Positions 1 to 8,240 of a DNA stretch of 64,000 nt are shown one piece after another. A model generated the notes under the pieces. It saw only the letters and a program-made list of their open reading frames with translations, did no database searches and was not told the origin of the DNA. This DNA comes from Muribaculaceae bacterium. GTDB lineage: Bacteria; Bacteroidota; Bacteroidia; Bacteroidales; Muribaculaceae. A program made the translations under genes and the position numbers. The stretch lies in NCBI GenBank assembly GCA_023667015.1, contig JAMPAX010000001.1:1-64000 (forward strand), written 5' to 3'. Positions within the stretch are counted from its first letter, which is position 1. The number at the start of each line of letters is the position of its first letter.

Positions 1-1
1 T

Positions 2-79
2 GATATTTTTGATGACTCTAATTTAGTTGTCAGTCAATGGATTACAGTTGGAGGTGCAGGTCCCTCCAGCTCCACTTAG
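2..79 (+). CDS. 3' end of an unidentified protein (cut by window edge)
   Basis: An open frame enters the window and stops at TAG 77-79, giving about 25 C-terminal residues ending in GGAGPSSST. A clean intrinsic terminator follows 30 bases later, which supports this being the true end of a plus-strand gene. Too little is present to name the family. Confidence 0.35.
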   Translation, partial: DIFDDSNLVVSQWITVGGAGPSSST

Positions 80-110
80 GATACCCGACAGAAATCGGAA
101 AGTATCAGAC

Positions 111-146
111 AAACCTCAGACAGTCACGCTGTTCTGAGGTTTTTTA
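111..146 (+). terminator. Intrinsic terminator of the upstream plus-strand gene
   Basis: The arms AACCTCAGA and TCTGAGGTT enclose a 12-base loop and are followed directly by a T run. Geometry is canonical for a plus-strand transcript. Confidence 0.8.
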
Positions 147-183
147 ATATCTCATCCTATCGGATTCAGGACCGATATAAGAC

Positions 184-534
184 CTAATTCAGACAGACAG
201 GCATATTCACACTCAGCGACAAAGCATTGCCGTAATGAGGTATCGGAGCTTTCTGATAGTCAGAGAGATTCCTCTTAGTGGTAAATCCGTCGCCTAAGTA
301 GCTGAATGACAAGGAAGCATTAATGTCGGGAAGCCGTTCGGCACGCGCAACGCTGATTTCCTTGCGTGCCTCCTCTTCGGCTGATAATGAGGGGCGTAGC
401 TGCATACTGTTGCTCTCGGCGGTCTCAACCAGTTATTCGAGGGTCACCACCGAAGGGTTCTGTCCGTAAGCACACACCCCCACGCCCACCAGCACTGCCG
501 ACAACAGTCCTGTGAGCAATCGATGATTGTTCAT
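184..534 (-). pseudogene. TolC-family outer-membrane efflux protein, broken remnant
   Basis: From ATG 534 the minus strand encodes a clear signal peptide (MNNHRLLTGLLSAVLVG...), then QNPSVVTLE followed by an in-frame TAA (near 440), then LVETAESNSMQLRPSLSAEE. The text after the stop matches the start of the TolC repeat (helix-forming, then ARAERLPDINASLSFSYLGDG). The stop sits where a glutamine codon would be expected, and the frame ends after about 110 residues against a family size of 420-480. Both a nonsense change and a 3' truncation are therefore visible. The remainder of any efflux operon is missing. Confidence 0.7.
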
Positions 535-925
535 AAAAAATGGGTATATATATTGTGAATTTCAACTTTCGCTTAACTTGCGGAAAGTCTCTTTAAACTC
601 TCGACTCTAAGAGATATGTTCTAAGCCTGCCGTACTCTTCCAATTCTCCTTGAAAGCGTAGTTCTGAACGTGGGATATTACCTCGTGTACTTCAATAAAA
701 TATAGTCATCATCTCATCGCTCTTTGTGAACGACGCTGCAAAATTAACGAAAATTCTGAAAACATCAAGAAAGGCAAGCTATTCAAGTACGGCAAGCTCC
801 CGGCTCGCCGTACTATGTAATTGTTAAATGAGAGGATACCCTTTCGAATTGAATAAATAATCTAATAATCAAATAAACTAATAATCTAATAAACCGAAAC
901 CCAAAATATAACGACCTCAATAAAA
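535..925. other. Non-coding stretch with promoter and simple repeats
   Basis: No gene is visible. The stretch holds a minus-strand promoter (739-768), an inverted repeat with arms AGTACGGC/GCCGTACT at 786-814, and an AT-rich zone at about 848-895 in which the words TAATAATC and TAATAAAC recur. Confidence 0.5.
739..768 (-). promoter_or_regulatory. Bacteroidota-type promoter for the TolC remnant
   Basis: On the minus strand TTG (768-766), 19 bases, then TAATTTTG (746-739), matching the -33/-7 consensus. It would give a leader of about 200 bases before the dead TolC gene at 534. Confidence 0.5.
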
Positions 926-1160
926 GTGATGTATCGACCATCAAGCCGGAAGACGATCCAACGACTCACGGTACAGTGAACCAAGGAGATGCAGGATATC
1001 ATCGGGAAATGTCCCGAAAATGATAGTGACTACCTTTTGCCGATAATTACCAAGAGAAATATCAACAAACGGTGCACAAATCTGAGCATGAGCTACAAAA
1101 TCAACTGTTGGCTCAAGAAGGTAGCCGCAGAGATATCCTTGATGTCCCAAAAGAAAACAG
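926..1160 (+). pseudogene. Tyrosine recombinase (integrase) fragment
   Basis: The plus-strand frame reads RKTIQRLTVQ, a TGA stop (977-979), then TKEMQDIIGKCPENDSDYLL...CTNLSMSYKINCWLKK. This is recognisably the mid-catalytic part of Bacteroidota tyrosine recombinases (the RKT...L.V..T.EM..II segment followed by the N..LK helix). The first catalytic Arg region is upstream and absent, and the H-x-x-R and Tyr boxes are lost after about 1150, where the sequence turns into low-complexity lysine codons. The gene is dead. Its presence at a degraded capsule locus is consistent with an old invertase or mobile-element integrase. Confidence 0.55.
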
Positions 1161-1286
1161 ATAAAAAAGCCCCTCCCAATTTTGTCAAAATCTCTTCTTA
1201 TGAGTTACTACGGATTTACAAATTGTTAATTTTTAAAAATTTGAAACACAAAATTTAAAATTTACAGACAAAGTGGCAAAAAAGGG

Positions 1287-1871
1287 TTGTTAGGCCCCAC
1301 TGAAAATATGAAGTCTACAGGCAATGATTTGGCTATTAGGGCAAGAGTAATTATTGTCGAAATGCAACGGCATATTTCGCCACTGAAGGATTTGAAGAGT
1401 CTTTGGAAAATGATTAAGGTGTTTCGGCGGGAGCAACCTCAGATGGTACATTCTATGACGCCTAAGGCGGGGATGATCTGTATGTTGGCGGGGTGGCTGA
1501 CGCGTGTGCCGGTGCGCGTGCATACTTTTACGGGGCTGTTGTTTCCGACGTCTATCGGACTTAAACGCAAAATTCTGATGGCTACTGATTGGCTAACATG
1601 TGCGTGTGCCACCCACATACTGCCGGAGGGTGAAGGCGTGAAGCGCGACATTCTTGAAAATCGAATAACTAAGAAATCGCTCAAAGTGCTTGGATATGGC
1701 AATTGTAAGGGTATAGATCTTATACGCTTTGATTGCACACCTGAAGTAATAGCCGAAGCCAACAAACTCCGTAAAACAGGAGCTTTCTCATTTATTGCCA
1801 TAGGACGACTTGTAGGTGATAAAGGCATCAACGAACTTGTTGAGGCCTTTTGCTGCCTTAATAGATGGTAA
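1287..1871 (+). pseudogene. Glycosyltransferase family 4 fragment, truncated at both ends
   Basis: About 190 residues match the central part of capsule-type GT4 enzymes: RHISPLKDLKSLWKMIKVFR, then VHSMTPKAGMICMLAGWLTR, RVHTFTGLLFPTSIGLKRK, ILPEGEGVKRDI, and AIGRLVGDKGINELVEAF at the start of the C-terminal Rossmann domain. The N-terminal 60-80 residues (acceptor-domain start) are missing, since the frame opens only at TTG 1287. The C-terminal third is lost because a deletion near 1850-1868 fuses the gene to the next one in another frame. It should be inactive, lacking the EX7E donor-binding region. Confidence 0.75.
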
Positions 1872-2373
1872 ACTGTTTACTTGCCATAAATTCAGGACAA
1901 TGACAGTTAGGCATAGTGGCTCTAGCGTAAGTGTTGCCGGAGACAATCGTATCACACCTCTCGGAGCAAAATTACGCCATTATAAACTTGATGAACTGCC
2001 CGGCCTTTGGGATGTGCTTATAAGTAATATGTCGTTTGTCGGTCCTCGTCCTGATGTGCCCGGTTATGCTGACCAACTCAAAGGGGAAGATCGTGAAGTG
2101 TTGAAATTGCGACCCGGTATTACCGGACCTGCAACACTGAAATATCGTCTTGAAGACGAGATGATTTCTGAATATGTTGCCGAAAAACAGAAGAACGGGG
2201 ACATTCGTCCTATGCAAGTGATTGCCGAGGAGTATAACGACAAGGTTATTTATCCGGACAAAGTTCGCATCAACCGCTACTACCTCCATCATTATAGTTT
2301 TTTCAAGGATATTCAGATGATACTCTGCACCGTCCTCAGTCACAAGATGCAATATAATGGTGAGGAGTTATAG
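1863..2373 (+). pseudogene. Undecaprenyl-phosphate sugar transferase, N-terminally truncated
   Basis: The frame beginning DGKLFTCHKFRTM carries the catalytic core of bacterial sugar transferases (WcaJ/PglC-like): RHYKLDELPGLWDVLISNMS, FVGPRPDVPGY, and LKLRPGITGPATLKYR. Family members normally begin with a membrane anchor of about 40-50 residues (transmembrane helix and KR-rich segment). That anchor is gone here, deleted together with the end of the preceding glycosyltransferase. The C-terminus looks complete (TAG at 2371-2373). The intact ancestor would have started lipid-linked capsule-repeat assembly. Without the anchor, activity is doubtful. Confidence 0.75.
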
Positions 2374-2753
2374 TCCTTAATAGCTCCATCAGCTACTGAA
2401 TGTAAGCACCCAAGCACCTAATTGGGAAGTAAATGTATCCTCGCTACCATAATGAAGTTATTTAGGGTTTGGACGGTTTTACTCAAAGATCCGGCCATAT
2501 ATCATTCGTCGACGAGCCAATTGTCGGATTTACAGTTGAAGGCATGGATTTATTTACAAGCCAATGTCCCTAAACCTCTTCTCAGCCCTCCCCTGTTTTG
2601 AGGAGGGAGCTCAGAGGCGGAAAGCATCGGCTACAACTTTTATTGGTTGTAGCTGATGTTGTATTTAATAGCCTCTCTTTTTGGGGAGAGGCAGGGAGGG
2701 GATTTTTTATTTTGGTTTGTTTTGCTTAATTTTGCTTTTTTGATGGTTTTCTT
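2374..2753. other. Intergenic region with small open frame and GC-rich palindromes
   Basis: A 49-codon open frame at 2452-2601 (starts MKLFRVWTVLLKDPAIY) has no recognisable relative and may be a remnant. At 2581-2612 the arms CCCTCCC/GGAGGG, and at 2671-2697 the arms GCCTCTC/GAGAGGC, form GC-rich hairpins related to intergenic repeats at 4855 and 51550. Confidence 0.4.
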
Positions 2754-3887
2754 ATGTTGGATTTTGTTCGAGAGCATACTTTTATTCTTTTGGTGGGGGA
2801 TCATATCAACCCGCTGGGGATGTTGCGTAGTCTGGGAGAGGTGGGGATTCTTTCGGAGGTGGTGCTGATCGGCAAACGGCCGCTGGTGGTGGGGCAATCG
2901 CGTTATGTTGGTTCTTTGAAGGTTTTTGAGTCGGCTGATGCGGGGATTGATTATATCATTTCTGAATTTTCGGGTGAGCAGAATAAGCCTTTTATCCTTA
3001 CGGGGAGTGATGATCTTATCTCAGCTATCGACAGGAATTATGATCGGCTGAAGGATGATTTCATCTTCTTCAATGCCGGCAGCCAGAATCGCATCAATGC
3101 GTTTCTTTCCAAGAAGAGTCAGAACGAGCTGGCAGCAGCTTACGGGTTTAATGTGCCGGCGTTTGAGGAGGTGAGTCGGGGAGAGCTGCCACAGCTGGTA
3201 GGGTATCCACTCATCACCAAGGCGATAGATTCCACCGTCGGCAATTGGAAATCGCAGGTGTTTGTATGCCGGAATGAGGAAGAGCTAACGGCAGCCTACT
3301 CACAGCTAAAATGCGACAGGATACTCCTGCAGGAATATATCGAGAAAGTGAACGAAACAGGATTTGACGCCTTGTCGATAAATCATGGGGAGGATGTGTA
3401 TATGCCATTACAATTGACGTATCATTCAGTAGAGAAAGACAATTTTGGACATTCAATCTACTTCTTTAAGCCTGAAGATCGGGAATTGCTACGCAGAATC
3501 AACAGACTGATGAAAGAGATTGGCTTTGAGGGGATATTCTCGATAGACTTCATCAAAGGGAAAGATGGGAAACTTTACTTTCTGGAGGTAAACTTTCGGA
3601 ACTCAATGTGGAGCTATCCGATGACTCGGGCGGGGGTAAATCTGCCGGCCATATGGGCAGCGTCGATGTTGACACACCGTCTGGAAGTTGGGGAAGTGCG
3701 GATAAAGCGGCTACCCTTTTCAGCTATTATTGAGACTACGGCCATTAAGGAAGGGCTTCGGGAAGGTCCTCGGGGGGTGTTACGGTCGCTGGCTCAGATC
3801 ATTCGGTCAGACTCATTGATTGTTTGGAATCTTCGGGATTTTCGGCCTTTCTTTGGTTATTTGGGATCTCGGGGTTCGGGAGGATAG
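2754..3887 (+). CDS. ATP-grasp domain carboxylate-amine ligase-like protein
   Basis: 377 residues. The N-terminal pre-ATP-grasp segment has LLVGDHINPLGMLRSLGE and a TGSDDLI loop. The ATP-grasp core follows, with PLITKAIDSTVGNW (lysine-bearing strand), DRILLQEYIEKVNETGFDAL and the metal-binding end FSIDFIKGKDGKLYFLEVNF, including the E-x-N pair. Members ligate a carboxylate to an amine or thiol through an acylphosphate; the substrate here cannot be read. The gene lies after capsule remnants and before a polysaccharide deacetylase, an arrangement seen in surface-polysaccharide clusters, so peptide or amino-acid decoration of a glycan is a reasonable inference. Start ATG 2754 is followed by a plausible N-terminus; no signal peptide. 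Confidence 0.75.
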   Translation: MLDFVREHTFILLVGDHINPLGMLRSLGEVGILSEVVLIGKRPLVVGQSRYVGSLKVFESADAGIDYIISEFSGEQNKPFILTGSDDLISAIDRNYDRLKDDFIFFNAGSQNRINAFLSKKSQNELAAAYGFNVPAFEEVSRGELPQLVGYPLITKAIDSTVGNWKSQVFVCRNEEELTAAYSQLKCDRILLQEYIEKVNETGFDALSINHGEDVYMPLQLTYHSVEKDNFGHSIYFFKPEDRELLRRINRLMKEIGFEGIFSIDFIKGKDGKLYFLEVNFRNSMWSYPMTRAGVNLPAIWAASMLTHRLEVGEVRIKRLPFSAIIETTAIKEGLREGPRGVLRSLAQIIRSDSLIVWNLRDFRPFFGYLGSRGSGG

Positions 3888-3896
3888 GGAATTTTC

Positions 3897-3959
3897 GGAG
3901 CCTTAGGGAGCCTTAGGGAGCTTAGGGAATTTAAGAAATTTAAGGAATTTAAGGAGTTT
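3897..3959. repeat. Decaying short tandem repeat
   Basis: Consecutive units related to GCCTTAGGGA change gradually into AATTTAAGG units between two plus-strand genes. Slippage in the spacer is the simplest origin. Confidence 0.6.
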
Positions 3960-3972
3960 ACGGATCTTTTTT

Positions 3973-4848
3973 ATGAATTTTGCTTTTTATTTGCATGATG
4001 AAGAGAAGGCTGAGGAGTTTGAGAGAAAGCTTCTTTGGTTTAAGAGTCGGTATAATCTTGTTTCGGCCGATGATCTTAGGGAGTATCTCTGCGGAGGGAA
4101 GGAGCTTCGCAACTCTTGTATGCTTAGTGTTGACGACGGTTGGAGATCCACTTATGATGTGATATTTCCGGTCATGAAGAAGCATAATGTGCCGTTTACA
4201 ATATTTGTATCGCCCGAGGTTTGTAAGGCAGAAACCAATTTTTGGTATTACACCTACAGATACTGCGATGAGCGGGAACTGAAGCAAATCATGATCGACC
4301 GGGGTTATTTCACAGCGGAGGTGATGCGCTATCCGGGAGATTTGATCTTCAAAGAGATACCGATAGATGACGTATATGACGTAATAGAAGAATGGCTATC
4401 GCGGCATCCCGAAGTGAAGATACCTCGGGGATTTATGAATACAGCCGAATTGTTAGAACTCCGGGACTCCGGATTGGTAGAGATTGGGGCACATACCATT
4501 ACCCATCCGATCCTATCAGCAGAGAGTCGGGAGAGGTCGCGCGAAGAGATTATCGAGTCGGTGGGGCGGCTTTCAGATATATTGGGACGGGAGGTACACT
4601 CATTTGCCTATCCCAATGGACTAACGGGGATAGACTATTCTGCGGAAGAAATGGGATATGCTTCGGAAGCCGGCATTGACTTGGCATTTTCGGTAGATAC
4701 CGGAGTGATTACACCCGAGACCAACCGGCTGTCGATACCCCGCTGGGGGTCGCAAACGCGGCTACGGTTTGGACGATTAGGGCAGTATCTGCCATCATTG
4801 GCACGGCAGGCACAGAAACGCGTGGAGATACGGAGGTTTCGGAGATAG
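3973..4848 (+). CDS. Polysaccharide deacetylase (NodB homology, CE4)
   Basis: 291 residues, cytosolic by sequence (no signal peptide). Motif 1 is MLSVDDGWRSTYD, where SVDDG replaces the common TFDDG but keeps both aspartates. Motif 2 is GAHTITHPILS (the metal-binding HxxxxH type). A late segment has SFAYPNG, the usual substrate-loop word. The family removes N- or O-acetyl groups from sugars with a bound divalent metal. The gene sits 85 bases behind the ATP-grasp ligase, with only simple repeats between, and is probably co-transcribed with it. Function in surface-glycan modification is inferred from the neighbouring capsule remnants. Confidence 0.8.
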   Translation: MNFAFYLHDEEKAEEFERKLLWFKSRYNLVSADDLREYLCGGKELRNSCMLSVDDGWRSTYDVIFPVMKKHNVPFTIFVSPEVCKAETNFWYYTYRYCDERELKQIMIDRGYFTAEVMRYPGDLIFKEIPIDDVYDVIEEWLSRHPEVKIPRGFMNTAELLELRDSGLVEIGAHTITHPILSAESRERSREEIIESVGRLSDILGREVHSFAYPNGLTGIDYSAEEMGYASEAGIDLAFSVDTGVITPETNRLSIPRWGSQTRLRFGRLGQYLPSLARQAQKRVEIRRFRR

Positions 4849-4854
4849 AAGCCC

Positions 4855-4925
4855 CGAAGCCCCTCAAGCCCTTCCCCGGCTCTCCCCCATTGAGGTAGGG
4901 AGGCATAGACGCGGAGGGAGGGTGT
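4855..4925. repeat. GC-rich intergenic repeat
   Basis: Alternating CCCCTC/CCTTCCCCGG and GAGGTAGGGAGGC/GGAGGGAGGG words, partly self-complementary. The same style of sequence appears at 2577-2625 and 51549-51590, so it belongs to a dispersed intergenic family. Confidence 0.5.
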
Positions 4926-5021
4926 AGAGAATTGATGATTGATATTCAGGATATGGAAATTGGGGTTGTTAGTTTTCAATCTCTCCCCCATTAATAGACT
5001 TGTAATAGACTCGAAATACTC

Positions 5022-7754
5022 ATGAAGAGCAATATTGATAGAAATACAGAGACGCCGGGAGGACGTAAGTACTTGGGACTGACGGATGCGGAGGCTAATC
5101 GCAGTCGAAAAGAGCATGGTATCAATGTACTTACCCCACCAGCGAAGGAGCCTCTCTTGAAGGTTTTCCTCAAGAAATTTAATGATCCGCTGATTATCAT
5201 CTTGATGATAGCGGGCGTACTCTCCATTGGAATATCATGCTATGAATATTGGGGACTGGGTCAAGGAGGAAGCGTATTCTTTGAGCCGACAGGTATTTTC
5301 ATCGCTATTCTATTGGCCACGGGACTATCCTTCATTTTCGAGCATAAAGCCGACAAGGAGTTCGCCATTCTCAATCAAGTGAATGACGATGAGCCGGTGA
5401 TGGCAATGCGCAATGGGAATGCCCGACAGATTCCGAAGAAGGAAGTAGTAGTCGGTGACGTAATCATCCTCAACACCGGCAATGAGGTTCCGGCAGACGG
5501 GGAATTACTGGAAGCAGTAACGCTCAACATCGATGAATCCACCCTTACGGGAGAGCCGATATGCCATAAGACCACAAATCCTGATGAGTTTGACAAAGAC
5601 GCCACCTTCCCCTCCAACGCTGCTATGCGCGGGACGAAGGTAATGGAGGGACATGGTGTGATGCAAGTGACAGCCGTTGGCGACAACACTGAGAATGGAA
5701 AAGTCTACGAGGCTGCACAAATTGACGACGGCATCAAGACACCACTCGACGAGCAGTTTGACAGCTTTGGCAAGCTCGTAGCCAAGCTATCCTACGTCAT
5801 AGCGGCAGCAATTGTAGCAGGCCGCATTATCATGTACTTTGTCAACGTTCCGGACTTTGAATGGGTGTCGTTTTTGACTTACTTCCTGCAGTCGCTGATG
5901 ATAGCGGTGACACTGGTAGTGGTCTCCGTACCGGAGGGACTTCCGATGGCGGTGACACTCTCGCTGGCCTACTCTATGCGGCGAATGCTACGGACAAACA
6001 ACCTTGTGAGGAAGATGCATGCCTGCGAGACGATGGGAGCCACTACAGTCATCTGCACCGACAAGACCGGTACACTAACACAAAACCGGATGCAAGTCTA
6101 CAAGACAGCCTTCTACGGCGAGCCCTCCGATGAGGTGCTTTATGAAGGGATAGCTGTCAACTCCACAGCCCAACTCGATCTTTCCGGAGAAAAACCGCAA
6201 GTGCTCGGCAATCCCACTGAGGGAGCGTTGCTACTATGGCTCAAAGAAAGCGGCGCTGACTATCAGCGACTACGCACAGCAGCAAAGCATGTCGAAGAGC
6301 TACCCTTCAGCACGGAGAGGAAATATATGGCCACAGTAGTAGAATCCTCCACCGGCAAGAGAATCCTCTACGTCAAAGGAGCGCCGGAGATAGTCTTCGG
6401 AATGTGTGCAGACACCTCCGGGGTAACTCGGGAAGAGATAGATGCGCAGCTACTTGAGTATCAAAACCAGGCGATGCGCACCCTAGGCTTTGCATATCAG
6501 GAACCGGAGGATGGAGACAGAACGATAGAAGAAGGGAAAGTAGTAGCCGAAAGGTTGACATTCCTTGGAATAGCAGCGATATCCGATCCCGTCAGAGAAG
6601 ACGTTCCGGGTGCAGTAAGAGAGGTACTTGATGCCGGCATAAAGATAAAGATAGTGACCGGCGACACCCCCGGCACAGCCAAGGAGATCGGACGGCAGAT
6701 TGGACTCTGGGACGACTCTACAGATGGGGGGCGCAGCATCATCACCGGCGTAGAGTTTGCAGAGCTGAGCGACACAGAGCTTCGCGAGCGAGTAGAAGAT
6801 ATGAAGATTATAGCACGTGCTCGTCCAATGGACAAGAAACGCCTTGTGGAAGCACTGCAGGGAAACAACGAAGTAGTAGCCGTCACCGGTGATGGCACCA
6901 ACGACGCACCGGCATTGAAGACAGCCCATGTTGGACTGTCGATGGGAGACGGCACCTCTGTGGCCAAAGAGGCTTCTGATATCACTATTATTGACAATTC
7001 CTTCTCATCTATTGGGCGAGCCGTCATGTGGGGGCGATCTCTTTATCAGAACATACAGAGGTTTATATTGTTCCAGCTCACGGTCAATGTTGTGGCCTGT
7101 CTGATAGTGCTTTGTGGTGCATTTATGGGTATGGAGTCACCGCTGACAGTCACCCAGATGCTGTGGGTGAATCTGATTATGGATACATTCGCAGCCATGG
7201 CATTGGCATCGTTGCCACCATCACGGTCGGTGATGAAAGAAAAGCCGCGAAGTCGCGAAGCATTCATCATAGACCGGCCAATGTGGCGATTCATCATAGG
7301 TGTTGGGGGAATCTTCTTTATACTACTCTTTGGTATTCTATTTTACTTTGAACATACAGAGCTTACAAGCCTCACAGAGGTAGGCCGTCTACCGATTGGA
7401 GCCAATACCGGTCTGTCGAGCTATGAGCTATCTCTTTTCTTCACAATCTTTGTATTTCTGCAATTCTGGAACATGTTTAATGCACGAGCATTTGCCACAG
7501 GGAGGTCAGCGTTCCACTTCAAAGACTGTGGAGGATTCATACTGATAGTGACACTGATATTCTTCGGGCAGATAGCTATAGTCAGCATAGGCGGTAATTT
7601 CTTCAACGTAGAGCCACTAAGACTGACCGATTGGGTTATCATCATAGCCGGCACTTCCGGCGTACTCTGGATAGGTGAAGGACTACGACTTATATCACAT
7701 TCTCCCATAAGAAAGAAAGTGATGGTTGATGGGAGTCAATCGCACAAAGCTTAG
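5022..7754 (+). CDS. Calcium-translocating P-type ATPase, PMCA type
   Basis: 910 residues. Pumps Ca2+ out of the cytosol at the cost of ATP. The N-terminal cytosolic segment is followed by the first helix pair (from about residue 60). The actuator-domain TGEP lies at 176-179, and the SVPEGLPMAV signature of Ca-type P2 ATPases precedes the phosphorylation loop. ICTDKTGTLTQNRM has the phosphorylated Asp at 347, and the hinge TGDGTNDAPAL lies at 622-632. The late helix LWVNLIMDTFAAMALAS matches PMCA-type M6. Length is typical for bacterial members. It stands alone, directly before a separate heavy-metal cassette. All catalytic motifs are intact. Confidence 0.93.
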   Translation: MKSNIDRNTETPGGRKYLGLTDAEANRSRKEHGINVLTPPAKEPLLKVFLKKFNDPLIIILMIAGVLSIGISCYEYWGLGQGGSVFFEPTGIFIAILLATGLSFIFEHKADKEFAILNQVNDDEPVMAMRNGNARQIPKKEVVVGDVIILNTGNEVPADGELLEAVTLNIDESTLTGEPICHKTTNPDEFDKDATFPSNAAMRGTKVMEGHGVMQVTAVGDNTENGKVYEAAQIDDGIKTPLDEQFDSFGKLVAKLSYVIAAAIVAGRIIMYFVNVPDFEWVSFLTYFLQSLMIAVTLVVVSVPEGLPMAVTLSLAYSMRRMLRTNNLVRKMHACETMGATTVICTDKTGTLTQNRMQVYKTAFYGEPSDEVLYEGIAVNSTAQLDLSGEKPQVLGNPTEGALLLWLKESGADYQRLRTAAKHVEELPFSTERKYMATVVESSTGKRILYVKGAPEIVFGMCADTSGVTREEIDAQLLEYQNQAMRTLGFAYQEPEDGDRTIEEGKVVAERLTFLGIAAISDPVREDVPGAVREVLDAGIKIKIVTGDTPGTAKEIGRQIGLWDDSTDGGRSIITGVEFAELSDTELRERVEDMKIIARARPMDKKRLVEALQGNNEVVAVTGDGTNDAPALKTAHVGLSMGDGTSVAKEASDITIIDNSFSSIGRAVMWGRSLYQNIQRFILFQLTVNVVACLIVLCGAFMGMESPLTVTQMLWVNLIMDTFAAMALASLPPSRSVMKEKPRSREAFIIDRPMWRFIIGVGGIFFILLFGILFYFEHTELTSLTEVGRLPIGANTGLSSYELSLFFTIFVFLQFWNMFNARAFATGRSAFHFKDCGGFILIVTLIFFGQIAIVSIGGNFFNVEPLRLTDWVIIIAGTSGVLWIGEGLRLISHSPIRKKVMVDGSQSHKA

Positions 7755-7897
7755 GCAAAGCTCCATTCGCTACCCTCGAAAGCTCGCCGTCCTTGGCAGT
7801 TTGTCGACCTTCTATTGCGAGTCAGGAGCTCTTAGTCGTTGGGAGACAGGCGGAATGGTGAGGGTGCTTTTGCAATGTTGTTGCAATTTTTTATTTG

Positions 7898-7905
7898 TAA
7901 ATTTG
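7898..7905 (+). promoter_or_regulatory. -7 element upstream of the metal cassette
   Basis: TAAATTTG matches the TAnnTTTG element. TTG triplets exist upstream but at non-ideal spacing (14-17 bases). It would start transcription just before the HMA gene at 7930. Confidence 0.4.
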
Positions 7906-7929
7906 CAGTCAGAAAAATACATATGAAAT

Positions 7930-8151
7930 ATGAACAAGACATTTAAGATTGAAGTGGACTGCGCTAATTGCGCTAATCTTGTGGAGGAGACTGCGGCTAA
8001 GGTGGCCGGTGTTAAGTCTCTGACTATCTCTTTTATGACTCAGAAGATGAAAGTGTCCTTTGAAGATGATGTGGATCAAGAGATGGTATTGAAAGAGATA
8101 ATGAAGGCGGCACGTAAAATCGAACCTGATTTCGAGGTCATCGGGTATTGA
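7930..8151 (+). CDS. Free-standing heavy-metal-associated (HMA) domain protein
   Basis: 73 residues forming one ferredoxin-like HMA fold. The metal-binding loop is EVDCANCANLVEE, with the CxxC pair in the expected place after the first strand. KVAGVKSLTISFMTQKM supplies helix 1 and strands 2-3, and the tail ends FEVIGY. Such domains bind Zn, Cd or Cu and pass them to P1B pumps. The pump gene that follows 89 bases later lacks its own N-terminal HMA domain, so this protein probably serves as its detached metal donor or sensor. Confidence 0.85.
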   Translation: MNKTFKIEVDCANCANLVEETAAKVAGVKSLTISFMTQKMKVSFEDDVDQEMVLKEIMKAARKIEPDFEVIGY

Positions 8152-8194
8152 TACAGCTCGTGGGTTGCAAACCCACCAGAACTGCGGACTGCAA

Positions 8195-8227
8195 TTCTCT
8201 GACCACTAACCTCCAAGCTTCTAACTT
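8195..8227. repeat. Dispersed intergenic repeat, copy 1
   Basis: Contains CTCTGACCACTAACCTCCAA followed by GCTTCTAACTT. Closely related copies lie at 15665, 21837 and, in reverse orientation, 15555, 36194 and 60031, always between genes. Confidence 0.6.
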
Positions 8228-8240
8228 AGTATTACAATAT

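Noticed and set aside
941-1150. 69-codon minus-strand frame
   Set aside because: Antisense to the integrase fragment, which is the recognisable reading.
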